Assembly: GCA_963836915.1 (NCBI GenBank)
Contig: CAWILH010000002.1
Span: 1,922,001 to 1,986,000, forward strand
Reading direction: 5' to 3'
From: Cryomorpha sp963836915
GTDB lineage: Bacteria > Bacteroidota > Bacteroidia > Flavobacteriales_D > Cryomorphaceae
Length of the DNA: 64,000 bases
A model generated the notes under the pieces. It was given only the letters and a program-made list of their open reading frames with translations. It was not told the DNA's origin and made no database searches. Of the stretch, positions 56,692-64,000 are shown one piece after another. Position numbers and translations under genes: made by a program. Positions within the stretch are counted from its first letter, which is position 1. Every line of letters begins with the position of its first letter.

Positions 56692-56830
56692 TCGAGTAGA
56701 CGGCTCCGCCCCTAACTAGGGACGGAGTGCGCCTCTCACACCACTGTACCTTTCGTCAAGCTCAGGACAGGCCAAGCGGTTCTCGTATACAGCGGTTCGT
56801 TACGTTGCGGAGCAATACTGTTGTAGAGTC
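56692..56830 (-). ncRNA. group II intron 3' structural RNA (domains V-VI), disrupted
   Basis: On the minus strand CGAACCGCTGTATACGAGAA leads to ACAGTGGTGTGAGAGGCGCA and ends CCGTCTACTCGAT. The hairpin CCGTCCC..GGGGCGG forms the last stem. The 23-bp insertion in domain V probably abolishes splicing. Confidence 0.6.
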
Positions 56831-56909
56831 CTGCGGCTGATAAGTACCCTCGCTTCACAAGCCTTTCCAATGTTATGGTAGTGATTAGAATTGGGCTTTA
56901 CTCATATCA

Positions 56910-58198
56910 TTATATTGAAAGGTAGGAATTCGTGAGACCGCTGGCGCTAAGTTGGGCTACTGCCCAGCCTCCCATTACTCATAAAACAATTAGTTTTTAA
57001 ACGTATTCGTGAGATCGCTTCGCTAAGTTCGGGTGCGGCTCCATGCATACGCTTGGTCGGGTTTAATCCCTAGACGTATCAGGTTTTTCCGTTTACGTTC
57101 TCCTACCACCAGCTGGCTCAATCGCTAAAATAGTCCACCGGACTATTTCTTAACGCTCTGCCCTCCAATAATGCCATATGCAGTAGCGCAGACGGTTGCG
57201 CAACCATCCTTCTACCTTTTGTAATTTGGCATAGATATTTGCCATACGGTAGTGATTTACCCACCCCCGTATTACTTCGTTTAGGCGCGCAATGCGCTCG
57301 TCGAAGCTCATCGGGGTGGTTTTGCGCGTTAGGGTCTTTAGCTTGGCTTTAAGGCTTTGCCATCCCTTTTCTGATACTACCAATTGGTATTTGCCACGAT
57401 CGCCTTTACGGTAGGTAGGCACAAATCCAAATCCCAAGAGTGTGAAGGTTGTAGGGCTGCGAAGTCCGCTTTTTTATTCGCAAGTGTATATTTTTAAGGT
57501 GCCCATGAGCTCGCTTCGCTTCGGTTCTCGGTTGATTGGCAATTTCAACTTGTTCTTTAGGAAATTATAGGTTTTGTTGCCAATGTCGCGTGCCGCGGTT
57601 TTGTTTTTAGCGTAGATGCTAAAATCGTCTGCGTAGCGGACAAATCGCTGGCCTTCCCGCTCTGACTCTCTGTCTAATTCGTGCAACATGATGTTGCTCA
57701 AAAGCGGACTTAGCGGGCTTCCCTGCGGTATGCCTTTTACTCATGCCTTGTCTATTTTTTAATCGGTATTACTCATAAATATTACTTTCGATTTTATGGT
57801 ATTCGTGAGGACTTCGTCGTTCGTGAGGGCTTCGCCGTTCTGCGCTTTACCAGCTTGCCTTTTACTTGTATGGGCGCGCGTAGCCATTTGCGGATAAGCC
57901 ATAGCGTGTGGTGGCATTTGATCTTTCGGTAAAGTAGCTCTAACAAATAGCAGTGGTCTACTTCATCAAAGAATGATTTGAGGTCGGTATCAAAGATGTG
58001 CCGGTATTCCTTTTGGATGTATTCCTGCGCTTTTTGTACAGCTCGATGCATGTTCTTGCTCGGCCTGAAGCCATAACTATTGGGCAGGAACACTACATCG
58101 AACTGCAATTGCATTACCTGTAAAACGGTTTGTTGTAGCAAGCGGCCGGCGACTGTGGGTATACCCAGTAACCTTTTCTTGCCATTTGCTTTTGGTAT
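56910..58198 (-). pseudogene. ltrA: group II intron reverse transcriptase/maturase, broken by short insertions
   Basis: Pieces in order on the minus strand: IPKANGKKRLLGIPTVAGRL (58198 on), NSYGFRPSKNMHRAVQKAQE, then DTDLKSFFDEVDHCYLLELL. After an approximately 100-bp insertion come GIPQGSPLSPLLSNIMLHEL and the catalytic RYADDFSIYAKN. After another insertion come FGFVPTYRKGDRGKYQL and the maturase domain RIARLNEVIRGWVNHYRMAN. After a palindromic insert comes RKRKNLIRLGIKPDQAYAW, and after a last insert MGGWAVAQL, stopping at 56910. The N-terminus before IPK is missing. The inserts share text such as TCTCACGAAT and CTTAGCGAAGCGATC. Dead gene. Confidence 0.85.
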
Positions 58199-58231
58199 CT
58201 ATTCGCTGCAGGTCTATTTTTTGAAGGTGCT

Positions 58232-58409
58232 CATGAGAGCGATCCGCTAAGTTCGCCTGCGGCTCTAAGCATGGGCTTCACCAGGTTTTATACCCAAACG
58301 TATCAGGTTTTTACATTTGTGTTCCCCGCCCACCAGCTGGCTCATTCACTAAAATGATCCACAGGACTATTTCTTAAGGTCCTGCTTTCCAATCATGCCA
58401 TATACAGTA
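58232..58409 (-). pseudogene. second, partial group II intron reverse transcriptase 3' end
   Basis: The minus strand reads LRYCIWHDWKAGP, then KNLIRLGIKP and an in-frame stop. It parallels the 3' end of the larger relic at 57004-57190 with about 75% identity. It includes the same palindromic insert (AAATAGTCC ... GGATCATTT here). Its upstream side is cut at 58409, where the ABC-F duplicate begins, within the shared text CAGTAGCG. Confidence 0.75.
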
Positions 58410-58649
58410 GCGAAGTCGGAAGGATCTGAAAAGGAAAAGACCAAACTGACCTATGGGGAGCGATTGGAATTTGAGAAACTAGAGAAATCGATCGAAGAGC
58501 TAGAAGCCAAAAAAGAAGCGCTTGCCGAAAAGCTTTCGAGCACCAATAATAACGAAGAACTGCTTAAAATCTCCGCCGAGCTGGAAGTGGTGGTTGCCAA
58601 AATAGAAGAACATACCAAACGGTGGATGGAGCTGGCCGAGTGGGTGTAG
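58410..58649 (+). repeat. island flank, copy 2 of the ABC-F 3' end (right direct repeat)
   Basis: A promoterless copy of the final 79 codons plus stop of the ABC-F gene (YGERLEFEKLEKSIEELEAK ... WMELAEWV). It has the same length as copy 1 at 45111-45350. The few base differences I see are all synonymous. The sequence after the stop differs between the copies from the second base on. Not a functional gene by itself. Confidence 0.92.
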
Positions 58650-58975
58650 AAGTATTCTTGTCTTTATCTTGCTTTCCGGCATAGTGATTCTGCAAATACG
58701 AAGCGTGACATACCCACACAATAGCAAGTGGTGCGCAGAACTGGATAGGGAGAAGGCTACTATGTTTTCCAAGGTTTTCAATGCCATTGCGATCGCGGTC
58801 TTTTCGGCACTCGCTCTCTAAGGATAGGTTAAAAAATCTGCCGACAATCCCACCGAATTGAGTACTTCGAAAACCTGCTCTTTTAAAAGCTAAAAATTTA
58901 GTTGTCAATACCTTGACATTTTTGCCAATTTCGGTACGAACCTTGTAAACAGCGGTAATACTAAAGTCAAATCAC
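58650..58975. other. intergenic stretch right of the island
   Basis: 326 bp with no supported gene. It may be the original downstream flank of the ABC-F gene before the island arrived. The end should hold the promoter of the beta-barrel gene, but I see no good TAnnTTTG box. Confidence 0.45.
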
Positions 58976-59704
58976 ATGAAAAAAATCCTACTCACATCCT
59001 TATGCATTGCGGGAGTTACCATTTGCGGGCACGCCCAGTTTCAAGAAATTCAGGCAGGAGATAAAAATATCGCCATAAGCGTCAACCCTGTTTTCGATTA
59101 CCTTGGAGACTTCTTTTCTGATAATAGCAATGGAGGTCTAAACCTGAATGGCGCAAGTATCATCTACCGAGCTTATCAATCGCAGAAGAAAGCAACACGT
59201 CTCGGTGGGTCGGTCGACTTTTTTCAAAATACCCGGGATTACGAAAATCCTGATGTACGCAGTGAAACAATTTTGCGATATACTATTTCGCTATATGCAG
59301 GTAAGGAATATCATAAGAACATCGATAAATGGAGCCTGTATTGGGCTTGGGATTTAAGGGCACAAGTTTTGGATTTCCTTAGGGAAAATGAGTACGAACA
59401 GAAAGCCTTGATTCCCGATAGGCGGATTATAAAGCAGACTTCCGGAGTTCAACTAGGTGGCGGCCCAGCGCTGCACGCCGGTGCTGAATATTACTTTTCC
59501 GATCGACTCTTTGCTGGAATCGAGCTGAGCGCAGTGTCGTACTTCGGCTATCAATTTTCAGGTGGCATAACCCGCGAAGTCACTACCACCAATACAATCG
59601 GCCCACCGTCCACGATCATAGAAAAACAAGACACTGGGAGCGGATTCACAGCTCGCATCAATAGTTCAAATATTGCCACCTTACGGATGGGGCTGCGTTT
59701 TTAA
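58976..59704 (+). CDS. outer-membrane beta-barrel-like protein
   Basis: 242 residues. The signal peptide KKILLTSLCIAGVTICGHAQ is followed by alternating strands (NIAISVNPVFDYLGDFF, LNGASIIYRAYQSQKKATRL, ILRYTISLYAGKEYHKN, WSLYWAWDLRAQVLDFLREN, HAGAEYYFSDRLFAGIELSA, SYFGYQFSGGITREV). It ends NIATLRMGLRF with a C-terminal Phe, as for outer-membrane barrels. No family name. It stands alone upstream of the MarR gene. Confidence 0.78.
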   Translation: MKKILLTSLCIAGVTICGHAQFQEIQAGDKNIAISVNPVFDYLGDFFSDNSNGGLNLNGASIIYRAYQSQKKATRLGGSVDFFQNTRDYENPDVRSETILRYTISLYAGKEYHKNIDKWSLYWAWDLRAQVLDFLRENEYEQKALIPDRRIIKQTSGVQLGGGPALHAGAEYYFSDRLFAGIELSAVSYFGYQFSGGITREVTTTNTIGPPSTIIEKQDTGSGFTARINSSNIATLRMGLRF

Positions 59705-59797
59705 TGAAAAAAAGTCATCTTCAGCATCTTCTGTTCTCACAAAAACAACGTGGTGCTAGATGAACTGAATTTATCGAGACAATAAATCAAATTTTCT

Positions 59798-59823
59798 AAA
59801 AAGGTATGCGTGCATACCTTTTT
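59798..59823. promoter_or_regulatory. palindrome upstream of the MarR gene
   Basis: AAAAAGGTATGC, GT, GCATACCTTTTT: perfect arms GGTATGC/GCATACC with A and T tails. About 20 bp before the preferred MarR start (59845), so it suits an autoregulatory operator. With its T run it could also terminate the barrel gene. Confidence 0.55.
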
Positions 59824-59844
59824 TTATGTACATTACACGCCCTA

Positions 59845-60297
59845 ATGAAGCCCGAACTTACCATAGATTTTCACTTGCGCTGGCTTTGGATGAAGATCAT
59901 GCGCATCTATAATTTGGAAGCTGCAAAGTTTGGTGGCACCATGTCGGTGGGCTATACCTTATTAAACATTGACAAGGATGGAACGCCCTCTACCAAGCTC
60001 GGCCCTAAGATGGGAATAGAATCGCGCAGCCTGACCCGTGCCATGAAATCAATGGAAGAAAATGGCTTGATCACCAAAAAGGCCGATCCTGCAGATGGTC
60101 GGATGGTATTGATTCAGCTCACCCCTGAAGGAGAAAAATATCGAGAAACTGCTCGTGATGTAGTGGTAAATCTCAATCATTATCTCCAAAAGAATATCGA
60201 GAAAACTGAATTAAAAACGTTCTTCTCGGTTGCCGAAAAGATTAATAAATTGCTGGACAATAAAGAAATATTTTCTGAAAAAGAATTAAAAATTTAA
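59845..60297 (+). CDS. MarR family transcriptional regulator
   Basis: 150 residues from ATG 59845 (MKPELTIDFHLRWLWMKI); a frame from 59806 would start inside the palindrome. The winged helix-turn-helix includes GYTLLNIDKDGTPSTKLGPK, MGIESRSLTRAMKSMEENG and the wing KKADPADGRMVLIQLTPEGE. It sits 20 bp upstream of the beta-oxidation gene, so it probably controls this operon in response to acyl-CoA or similar, as FadR-like MarR proteins do; that is inference. Confidence 0.9.
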   Translation: MKPELTIDFHLRWLWMKIMRIYNLEAAKFGGTMSVGYTLLNIDKDGTPSTKLGPKMGIESRSLTRAMKSMEENGLITKKADPADGRMVLIQLTPEGEKYRETARDVVVNLNHYLQKNIEKTELKTFFSVAEKINKLLDNKEIFSEKELKI

Positions 60298-60316
60298 CGA
60301 AATACCTTAGACCAAT

Positions 60317-62722
60317 ATGAGCAATAGAAAAATAGAAAAAGTAGCCGTTCTCGGCTCCGGTGTAATGGGATCGCGCATCGCTGCGCATTTTGCAAACGTA
60401 GGGCTGGAAGTACTGCTTCTCGATATCGTACCCAAAGAACCCAATGAAAAAGAAAGCAAAGCAGGGCTGACCGTTGAGAGCAAGCAGGTGCGCAATCGAA
60501 TCGTGAACGACTCCCTTCAAGAAGCCATCAAGAGCAATCCTTCACCGCTTTACGACAAAGCTTTTGCCGACCGCATAAGCACTGGTAATTTCGACGATGA
60601 TATGAAGAAAATAGCCGATGTAGACTGGATCATCGAAGTAGTCGTGGAGCGGCTCGACATCAAGCAGCAAGTCTTTGAAAAAGTTGAGAAATACCGCAAA
60701 GAAGGCACCTTAATCACGACCAATACTTCTGGTATTCCGATACACTTAATGAGCGAAGGCCGAAGCGAAGATTTTCAAAAGCACTTCTGCGGCACACACT
60801 TTTTTAATCCGCCGCGATACCTACGCTTATTGGAAATCATTCCTGGGCCGAACACAGAACCCGCCATTATTGACTTTCTGATGAAGTATGGCTCACGCTT
60901 TCTCGGCAAAGAAACGGTGCTCTGTAAAGACACGCCAGCATTTATTGCAAATCGTGTAGGGGTATTTTCCATCATGGATCTCTTCCACATCATCAGTGAT
61001 ATGGAGCTTACGGTAGAAGAAGTAGATAAGCTTACGGGCCCCGTGATAGGCCATGCCAAGTCGGCTACGTTTAGAACTGCCGATGTGGTAGGTCTGGACA
61101 CCCTCGTGCATGTCGCCAATGGTGTAAAGGATAACTGTCCCGATGATGAGCATAAGGATGTTTTTGCCATACCCGAATATGTTCAGAAAATGGTGGAGCA
61201 TAAATGGCTCGGAAGCAAATCGGGACAAGGCTTTTATAAAAAGATAAAGAACGACGATGGCAGCTCGGACATTCTTTCACTCGACCTGAAAACACTTGAG
61301 TATAAAGAGCAGAAGAAAGCGAGCTTTCCCACGTTAGAAATGACCAAGCCTGTTGATAATCTTGCCAAAAGGCTGCCCATGCTTTACGACGGAAAAGATA
61401 AAGCCGGTGAATTCTACCGCAGGTCTTTCCACGGTCTATTCAGCTATGTATCCTTTAGGATTCCCGAGATTTCCGAAGAGCTCTATAAAATCGATGCAGG
61501 CCTACGCGCCGGTTTTGGCTGGAAAATGGGGCCTTTTGAAAAATGGGATGCCATTGGAGTAGCGAAGGTGCTCGAAAATATGAATCAAGAAGATGTGAAG
61601 ACCAAAGGCTGGATCAAAGAAATGCTTGACGCTGGAAACGATTCTTTCTATAAGATTGAGAATGGATTAAAATACTATTACGATCAAAAGTCGAAATCGT
61701 ATAAAGAAGTTCCTAGGCTCGAAGGCCAAATTTTCTTGGACAATATTGGCGGAGACCAAATACTTTGGAAAAATTCAGGAACTACCATCAAAGATCTTGG
61801 CGATGGGATTCTCAATATAGCGTTTCACACCAAAATGAATACCATAGGCGGCGATGTGATCGAAGGCTTAAATAAGGCGGTAGATATGGCCGAAGCTGAA
61901 TATCACGGATTGGTGGTTTCCAATACTGGTGATAATTTTAGCGCTGGAGCTAATGTGGGAATGATTTTCATGATGGCTGCAGAACAAGAATATGATGAGC
62001 TCGAATATGCTGTAAAATCATTTCAAAATGCGATGATGAGAATGCGTTATTCAAGCATTCCGGTGGTGGCGGCACCACATAATATGGCGCTGGGTGGTGG
62101 CTGTGAGCTATGCCTGCACGCCGATAAAGTGGTGGCACATGCAGAGCTTTATATGGGATTAGTTGAGTTTGGCGTCGGCGTAATACCCGGCGGCGGCGGC
62201 ACCAAGGAGTTTGCGCTCCGTGCTGGCGATGAGATGCGCGATGGTGATATCCGTATCAATACCTTCAGAAATCGCTTTCTTACCATCGGTCAGGCCAAGG
62301 TTTCTACCTCAGCACAAGAAGCATTTACCCTTGGCTACCTAAGAGAAGGCATCGATGAAGTGGTGGTAAACCGTGATGATCAGTTGGCTTACGCCAAACA
62401 ATCTGCATTGATGCTGCACCAAAAAGGATATACTAAACCAGTAAAGCGAATGGCTAAGGTGCTCGGAAAAGAAGCCCTAGGCATCGTGTACGTTGGTGCC
62501 AATAGCATGCATTCGGGACATTACATTTCCGAGCATGACAAGTTGATCAGCGAAAAACTGGGTCATGTCTTGGCCGGAGGAGACCTTTCGGAAATTACCG
62601 AGGTAAGTCAAGATTACTTATTGGAACTGGAACGAAAAGCATTTATCTCCCTATGCAAAGAGCGCAAAACACTGGAGCGTCTAGAGAGCATGGTCAAAAA
62701 AGGGAAAGTGCTGCGGAATTAG
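60317..62722 (+). CDS. fadN: 3-hydroxyacyl-CoA dehydrogenase / enoyl-CoA hydratase (FadN-like)
   Basis: 801 residues, a bifunctional beta-oxidation enzyme in the order dehydrogenase first, hydratase second, as in FadN of Bacillus. NAD-binding KVAVLGSGVMGSRIAAHFAN, DWIIEVVVERLDIKQQVF, GTHFFNPPRYLRLLEIIPGP and CKDTPAFIANRVGVFSIMDL form the dehydrogenase half. From about residue 480 the crotonase half shows SNTGDNFSAGANVGMIFMMA, MALGGGCELCLHADKVVAHA and GLVEFGVGVIPGGGGTKEF. It oxidises and hydrates acyl-CoA intermediates in the cytosol. The thiolase gene for the last step follows at 63432. Complete. Confidence 0.93.
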   Translation: MSNRKIEKVAVLGSGVMGSRIAAHFANVGLEVLLLDIVPKEPNEKESKAGLTVESKQVRNRIVNDSLQEAIKSNPSPLYDKAFADRISTGNFDDDMKKIADVDWIIEVVVERLDIKQQVFEKVEKYRKEGTLITTNTSGIPIHLMSEGRSEDFQKHFCGTHFFNPPRYLRLLEIIPGPNTEPAIIDFLMKYGSRFLGKETVLCKDTPAFIANRVGVFSIMDLFHIISDMELTVEEVDKLTGPVIGHAKSATFRTADVVGLDTLVHVANGVKDNCPDDEHKDVFAIPEYVQKMVEHKWLGSKSGQGFYKKIKNDDGSSDILSLDLKTLEYKEQKKASFPTLEMTKPVDNLAKRLPMLYDGKDKAGEFYRRSFHGLFSYVSFRIPEISEELYKIDAGLRAGFGWKMGPFEKWDAIGVAKVLENMNQEDVKTKGWIKEMLDAGNDSFYKIENGLKYYYDQKSKSYKEVPRLEGQIFLDNIGGDQILWKNSGTTIKDLGDGILNIAFHTKMNTIGGDVIEGLNKAVDMAEAEYHGLVVSNTGDNFSAGANVGMIFMMAAEQEYDELEYAVKSFQNAMMRMRYSSIPVVAAPHNMALGGGCELCLHADKVVAHAELYMGLVEFGVGVIPGGGGTKEFALRAGDEMRDGDIRINTFRNRFLTIGQAKVSTSAQEAFTLGYLREGIDEVVVNRDDQLAYAKQSALMLHQKGYTKPVKRMAKVLGKEALGIVYVGANSMHSGHYISEHDKLISEKLGHVLAGGDLSEITEVSQDYLLELERKAFISLCKERKTLERLESMVKKGKVLRN

Positions 62723-62726
62723 TTTT

Positions 62727-62893
62727 GGGTTGGGAGTTGTGAGTTATGAGTCGTGAGTTATGAGTTGTGGGTTGTGAGTTGTGAGTTATGAGTTGCGGGT
62801 TGTGGGTTGTGAGTTATGAGTTGGGAGTTTCCCGACGCTCGTAGCGAGTGCGTACGCAGGTTTCGGGACTTGCAGGTGGGTTGTGAGTTGGTT
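62727..62893. repeat. GAGTTATG/GGGTTGTG low-complexity repeat with dispersed element copy 2
   Basis: Degenerate 7-8-bp units (GAGTTGTG, GAGTTATG, GGGTTGTG) in direct order from 62727 to 62830. The dispersed element TTCCCGACG ... TTTCGGGACTTGCAGGTGG (62828-62883), also seen at 38808, follows. The complementary form, ACTCATAACTCATAACTC, lies at 63383-63412, so the four-helix gene is bracketed by inverted copies. Confidence 0.7.
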
Positions 62894-62926
62894 ATTAAGT
62901 AAAAGTTAAAGAATGGACTTTAAACT

Positions 62927-63301
62927 ATGAAAAACTATAGAGAGCTTACCGTTTGGTCGGAGTCGGTTGATTTGGCCGTCACGGTTTATAAAATTGTTAA
63001 GCAATTTCGCAAGGAAGAATTGTACGGCTTGACGGATCAAATCAAAAGATCGGCTGTATCAATTGCCAGCAATATTTCAGAAGGTGCTGGACGAAATGGC
63101 CAGCGTGATTTTACGACTTTCTGGGGATAGTTCGAGGGCTCGTCTGTGAACTCAGCACCCAACTTGAAATAGCCCATCGAATAGGCTTTCTGAGTAAGAA
63201 GGCTCAAAACCGATCTTCAAGACGCGATTGAATATATCCAGAAAATGATTTATAAACTGCAAGCAGCGATAAAAGAGACCTTCCCTAATAAGAGTATTTA
63301 A
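62927..63301 (+). pseudogene. four helix bundle protein (23S rRNA IVP family), frameshifted twice
   Basis: Start MKNYRELTVWSESVDLAVTV and KEELYGLTDQIKRSAVSIAS, then NISEGAGRNGQRDFTTF, the family signature. One base is missing near 63115: in the shifted frame the protein continues FLGIVRGLVCELSTQLEIAH and RIGFLSKKA. A second shift near 63208 leads to TDLQDAIEYIQKMIYKLQ and the stop at 63301. The family, best known from 23S intervening sequences, has about 115-120 residues and unknown function in chromosomes. It looks inserted into the fad operon with its repeat flanks. Confidence 0.85.
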
Positions 63302-63382
63302 AGATGAGATTCATTGAATCACGGTGAGAACCAGTAATTTTAAATAAGGTGGCGCCCTACACAAACTATTAACCACTAACTG

Positions 63383-63412
63383 AAAACTCATAACTCATAA
63401 CTCATAACTTAA
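63383..63412. repeat. inverted copy of the GAGTTATG repeat
   Basis: ACTCATAACTCATAACTCAT and neighbours are the reverse complement of the units at 62727-62830. Together they bracket the four-helix gene. Confidence 0.65.
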
Positions 63413-63431
63413 ACCAAAAACAAAAAAAAAA

Positions 63432-64000
63432 ATGAACGCATATATAGTATCAGCATACAGAACAGCAGTTGGAAAAGCACCACGCGGAGTATTCCGCTTT
63501 ACGCGTCCAGATGATCTTGGGGCGACGGTGATCAAAAAAATCATAGCCGACAATCCGAATTTGGATGTAAATCTGATCGAGGATGTGATCGTGGGCAATG
63601 CTACACCCGAAGCAGAACAAGGACTGAACATAGGCCGGATGATCTCGCTCATGGGGCTCGATACGGAGAAGGTGCCCGGCATGACGGTAAATCGGTATTG
63701 CTCTTCGGGACTAGAAACCATAGCCATCGCTTCCGCAAAAATACATTCAGGTATGTGCGATTGTATCATTGCCGGTGGGGTCGAGTGCATGTCGCCCATC
63801 CCATTTGGCGGGTGGCGTCTGGTACCAAATGCGCGCGTGGCACACGAGAATACGGATTGGTACTGGGGTATGGGGCTCACCGCCGAGGCTGTTGCCAAAG
63901 AGTACAAGGTATCGCGCGACGATCAGGATGCTTTTGCCATGGAGTCAAACCACCGCGCTGTAGCTGCTATCGATGCAGGAAAATTTAAGGATGATATCGT
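63432..64000 (+). CDS. fadA: acetyl-CoA C-acyltransferase (thiolase), N-terminal part
   Basis: Thiolase cleaves 3-ketoacyl-CoA in the last step of beta-oxidation. ATG 63432 reads MNAYIVSAYRTAVGKAPRGV. Family motifs: VIVGNATPEAEQGLNIGRM, nucleophile Cys in TVNRYCSSGLETIAIASA, IIAGGVECMSPIPFGG and GLTAEAVAKEYKVSRDDQDA. It runs off the right edge after about 189 codons. It is in the same operon direction as the FadN-like gene, though separated by the four-helix insertion. Confidence 0.93.
   Translation, partial: MNAYIVSAYRTAVGKAPRGVFRFTRPDDLGATVIKKIIADNPNLDVNLIEDVIVGNATPEAEQGLNIGRMISLMGLDTEKVPGMTVNRYCSSGLETIAIASAKIHSGMCDCIIAGGVECMSPIPFGGWRLVPNARVAHENTDWYWGMGLTAEAVAKEYKVSRDDQDAFAMESNHRAVAAIDAGKFKDDI

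Larger units (their letters stand above)
56692..58231 (-). mobile_element. degraded group II intron, opposite in orientation to the cassettes
   Basis: The minus strand carries a reverse transcriptase/maturase relic (56910-58198), followed by a structured 3' end. That 3' part shows CGTATACGAGAACCG, then GGTGTGAGAGGCGCAC, and closes with GTCTACTCGAT at 56692, the form of group II domains V-VI. A 23-bp insertion (CCTGTCCTGAGCTTGACG) sits inside domain V. The 5' structural part is not recognisable. It has inserted into the left core of attC7. Confidence 0.75.

Noticed and set aside
58395..58649. 84-codon frame as an independent gene
   Set aside because: It is the duplicated end of the ABC-F gene with no own start region; recorded as a repeat.

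Overview
The window comes from a member of the Bacteroidota. The evidence is type IX secretion (T9SS) sorting domains on several secreted proteins, promoters of the TTG-N18/19-TAnnTTTG type, a Bacteroidota-like 16S rRNA, and housekeeping proteins of matching type. The 16S sequence looks to me closest to Flavobacteriales outside Flavobacteriaceae, but that placement is weak.

Layout. 1-568 is the start of carB. 895-3745 is a REPtron: a RAYT-type transposase followed by a REP array with an exact 257-bp period. 3827-7162 holds a hydrolase and two damaged T9SS-secreted protein genes, one split by an 80-bp palindrome made from IS ends. 7450-20376 is a housekeeping block: rpmH, an ABC exporter, rsmG, an ECF sigma factor with a frameshifted end, a glycosyltransferase, tgt, an LptF/LptG permease, ispE, accA, a lipoprotein, dnaB and a secreted protein. 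21104-26596 is a complete rRNA operon on the minus strand (16S, tRNA-Ile, tRNA-Ala, 23S, 5S) with three tandem promoters and a relic tRNA-Ala. 26660-45350 holds metabolic, envelope and stress genes: SDRs, a GloVer-repeat secreted protein, tpx, purL, an AAA ATPase, a broken amidohydrolase gene, an acyl-CoA synthetase, a SCO protein and an ABC-F ATPase. 58976-64000 holds a beta-barrel protein and a fatty-acid beta-oxidation operon (MarR regulator, FadN-like enzyme, thiolase).

The most notable region is 45351-58649, a 13-kb island bracketed by two copies of the last 240 bp of the ABC-F gene. It starts with a tyrosine recombinase gene carrying one in-frame stop. An integron-like array of seven gene cassettes in the same orientation follows. 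Each cassette begins at GTT plus about seven more bases, and ends with a hairpin site whose left core is the reverse complement of that cassette's own first 9-10 bases. This is the geometry of an integron attC site opened by recombination at GTT, although the boxes keep only GTT/AAC of the canonical core. The cassettes carry: (1) a HEPN-like protein, frameshifted; (2) an orphan protein; (3) SDR-DoxX-TetR with its own operators; (4) an intact second copy of the HEPN-like cassette; (5) an orphan membrane protein; (6) a T9SS type B secreted protein, frameshifted; (7) an antitoxin with a PemK/MazF-like toxin split by an IS3-family element. The attC of cassette 7 is interrupted by a degraded group II intron in the opposite orientation, the behaviour known for attC-targeting introns.

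Several genes carry single-base frameshifts (sigma factor, amidohydrolase, four-helix protein, cassettes 1 and 6). These may be real decay or residual sequencing errors, and I cannot tell which from the sequence alone.
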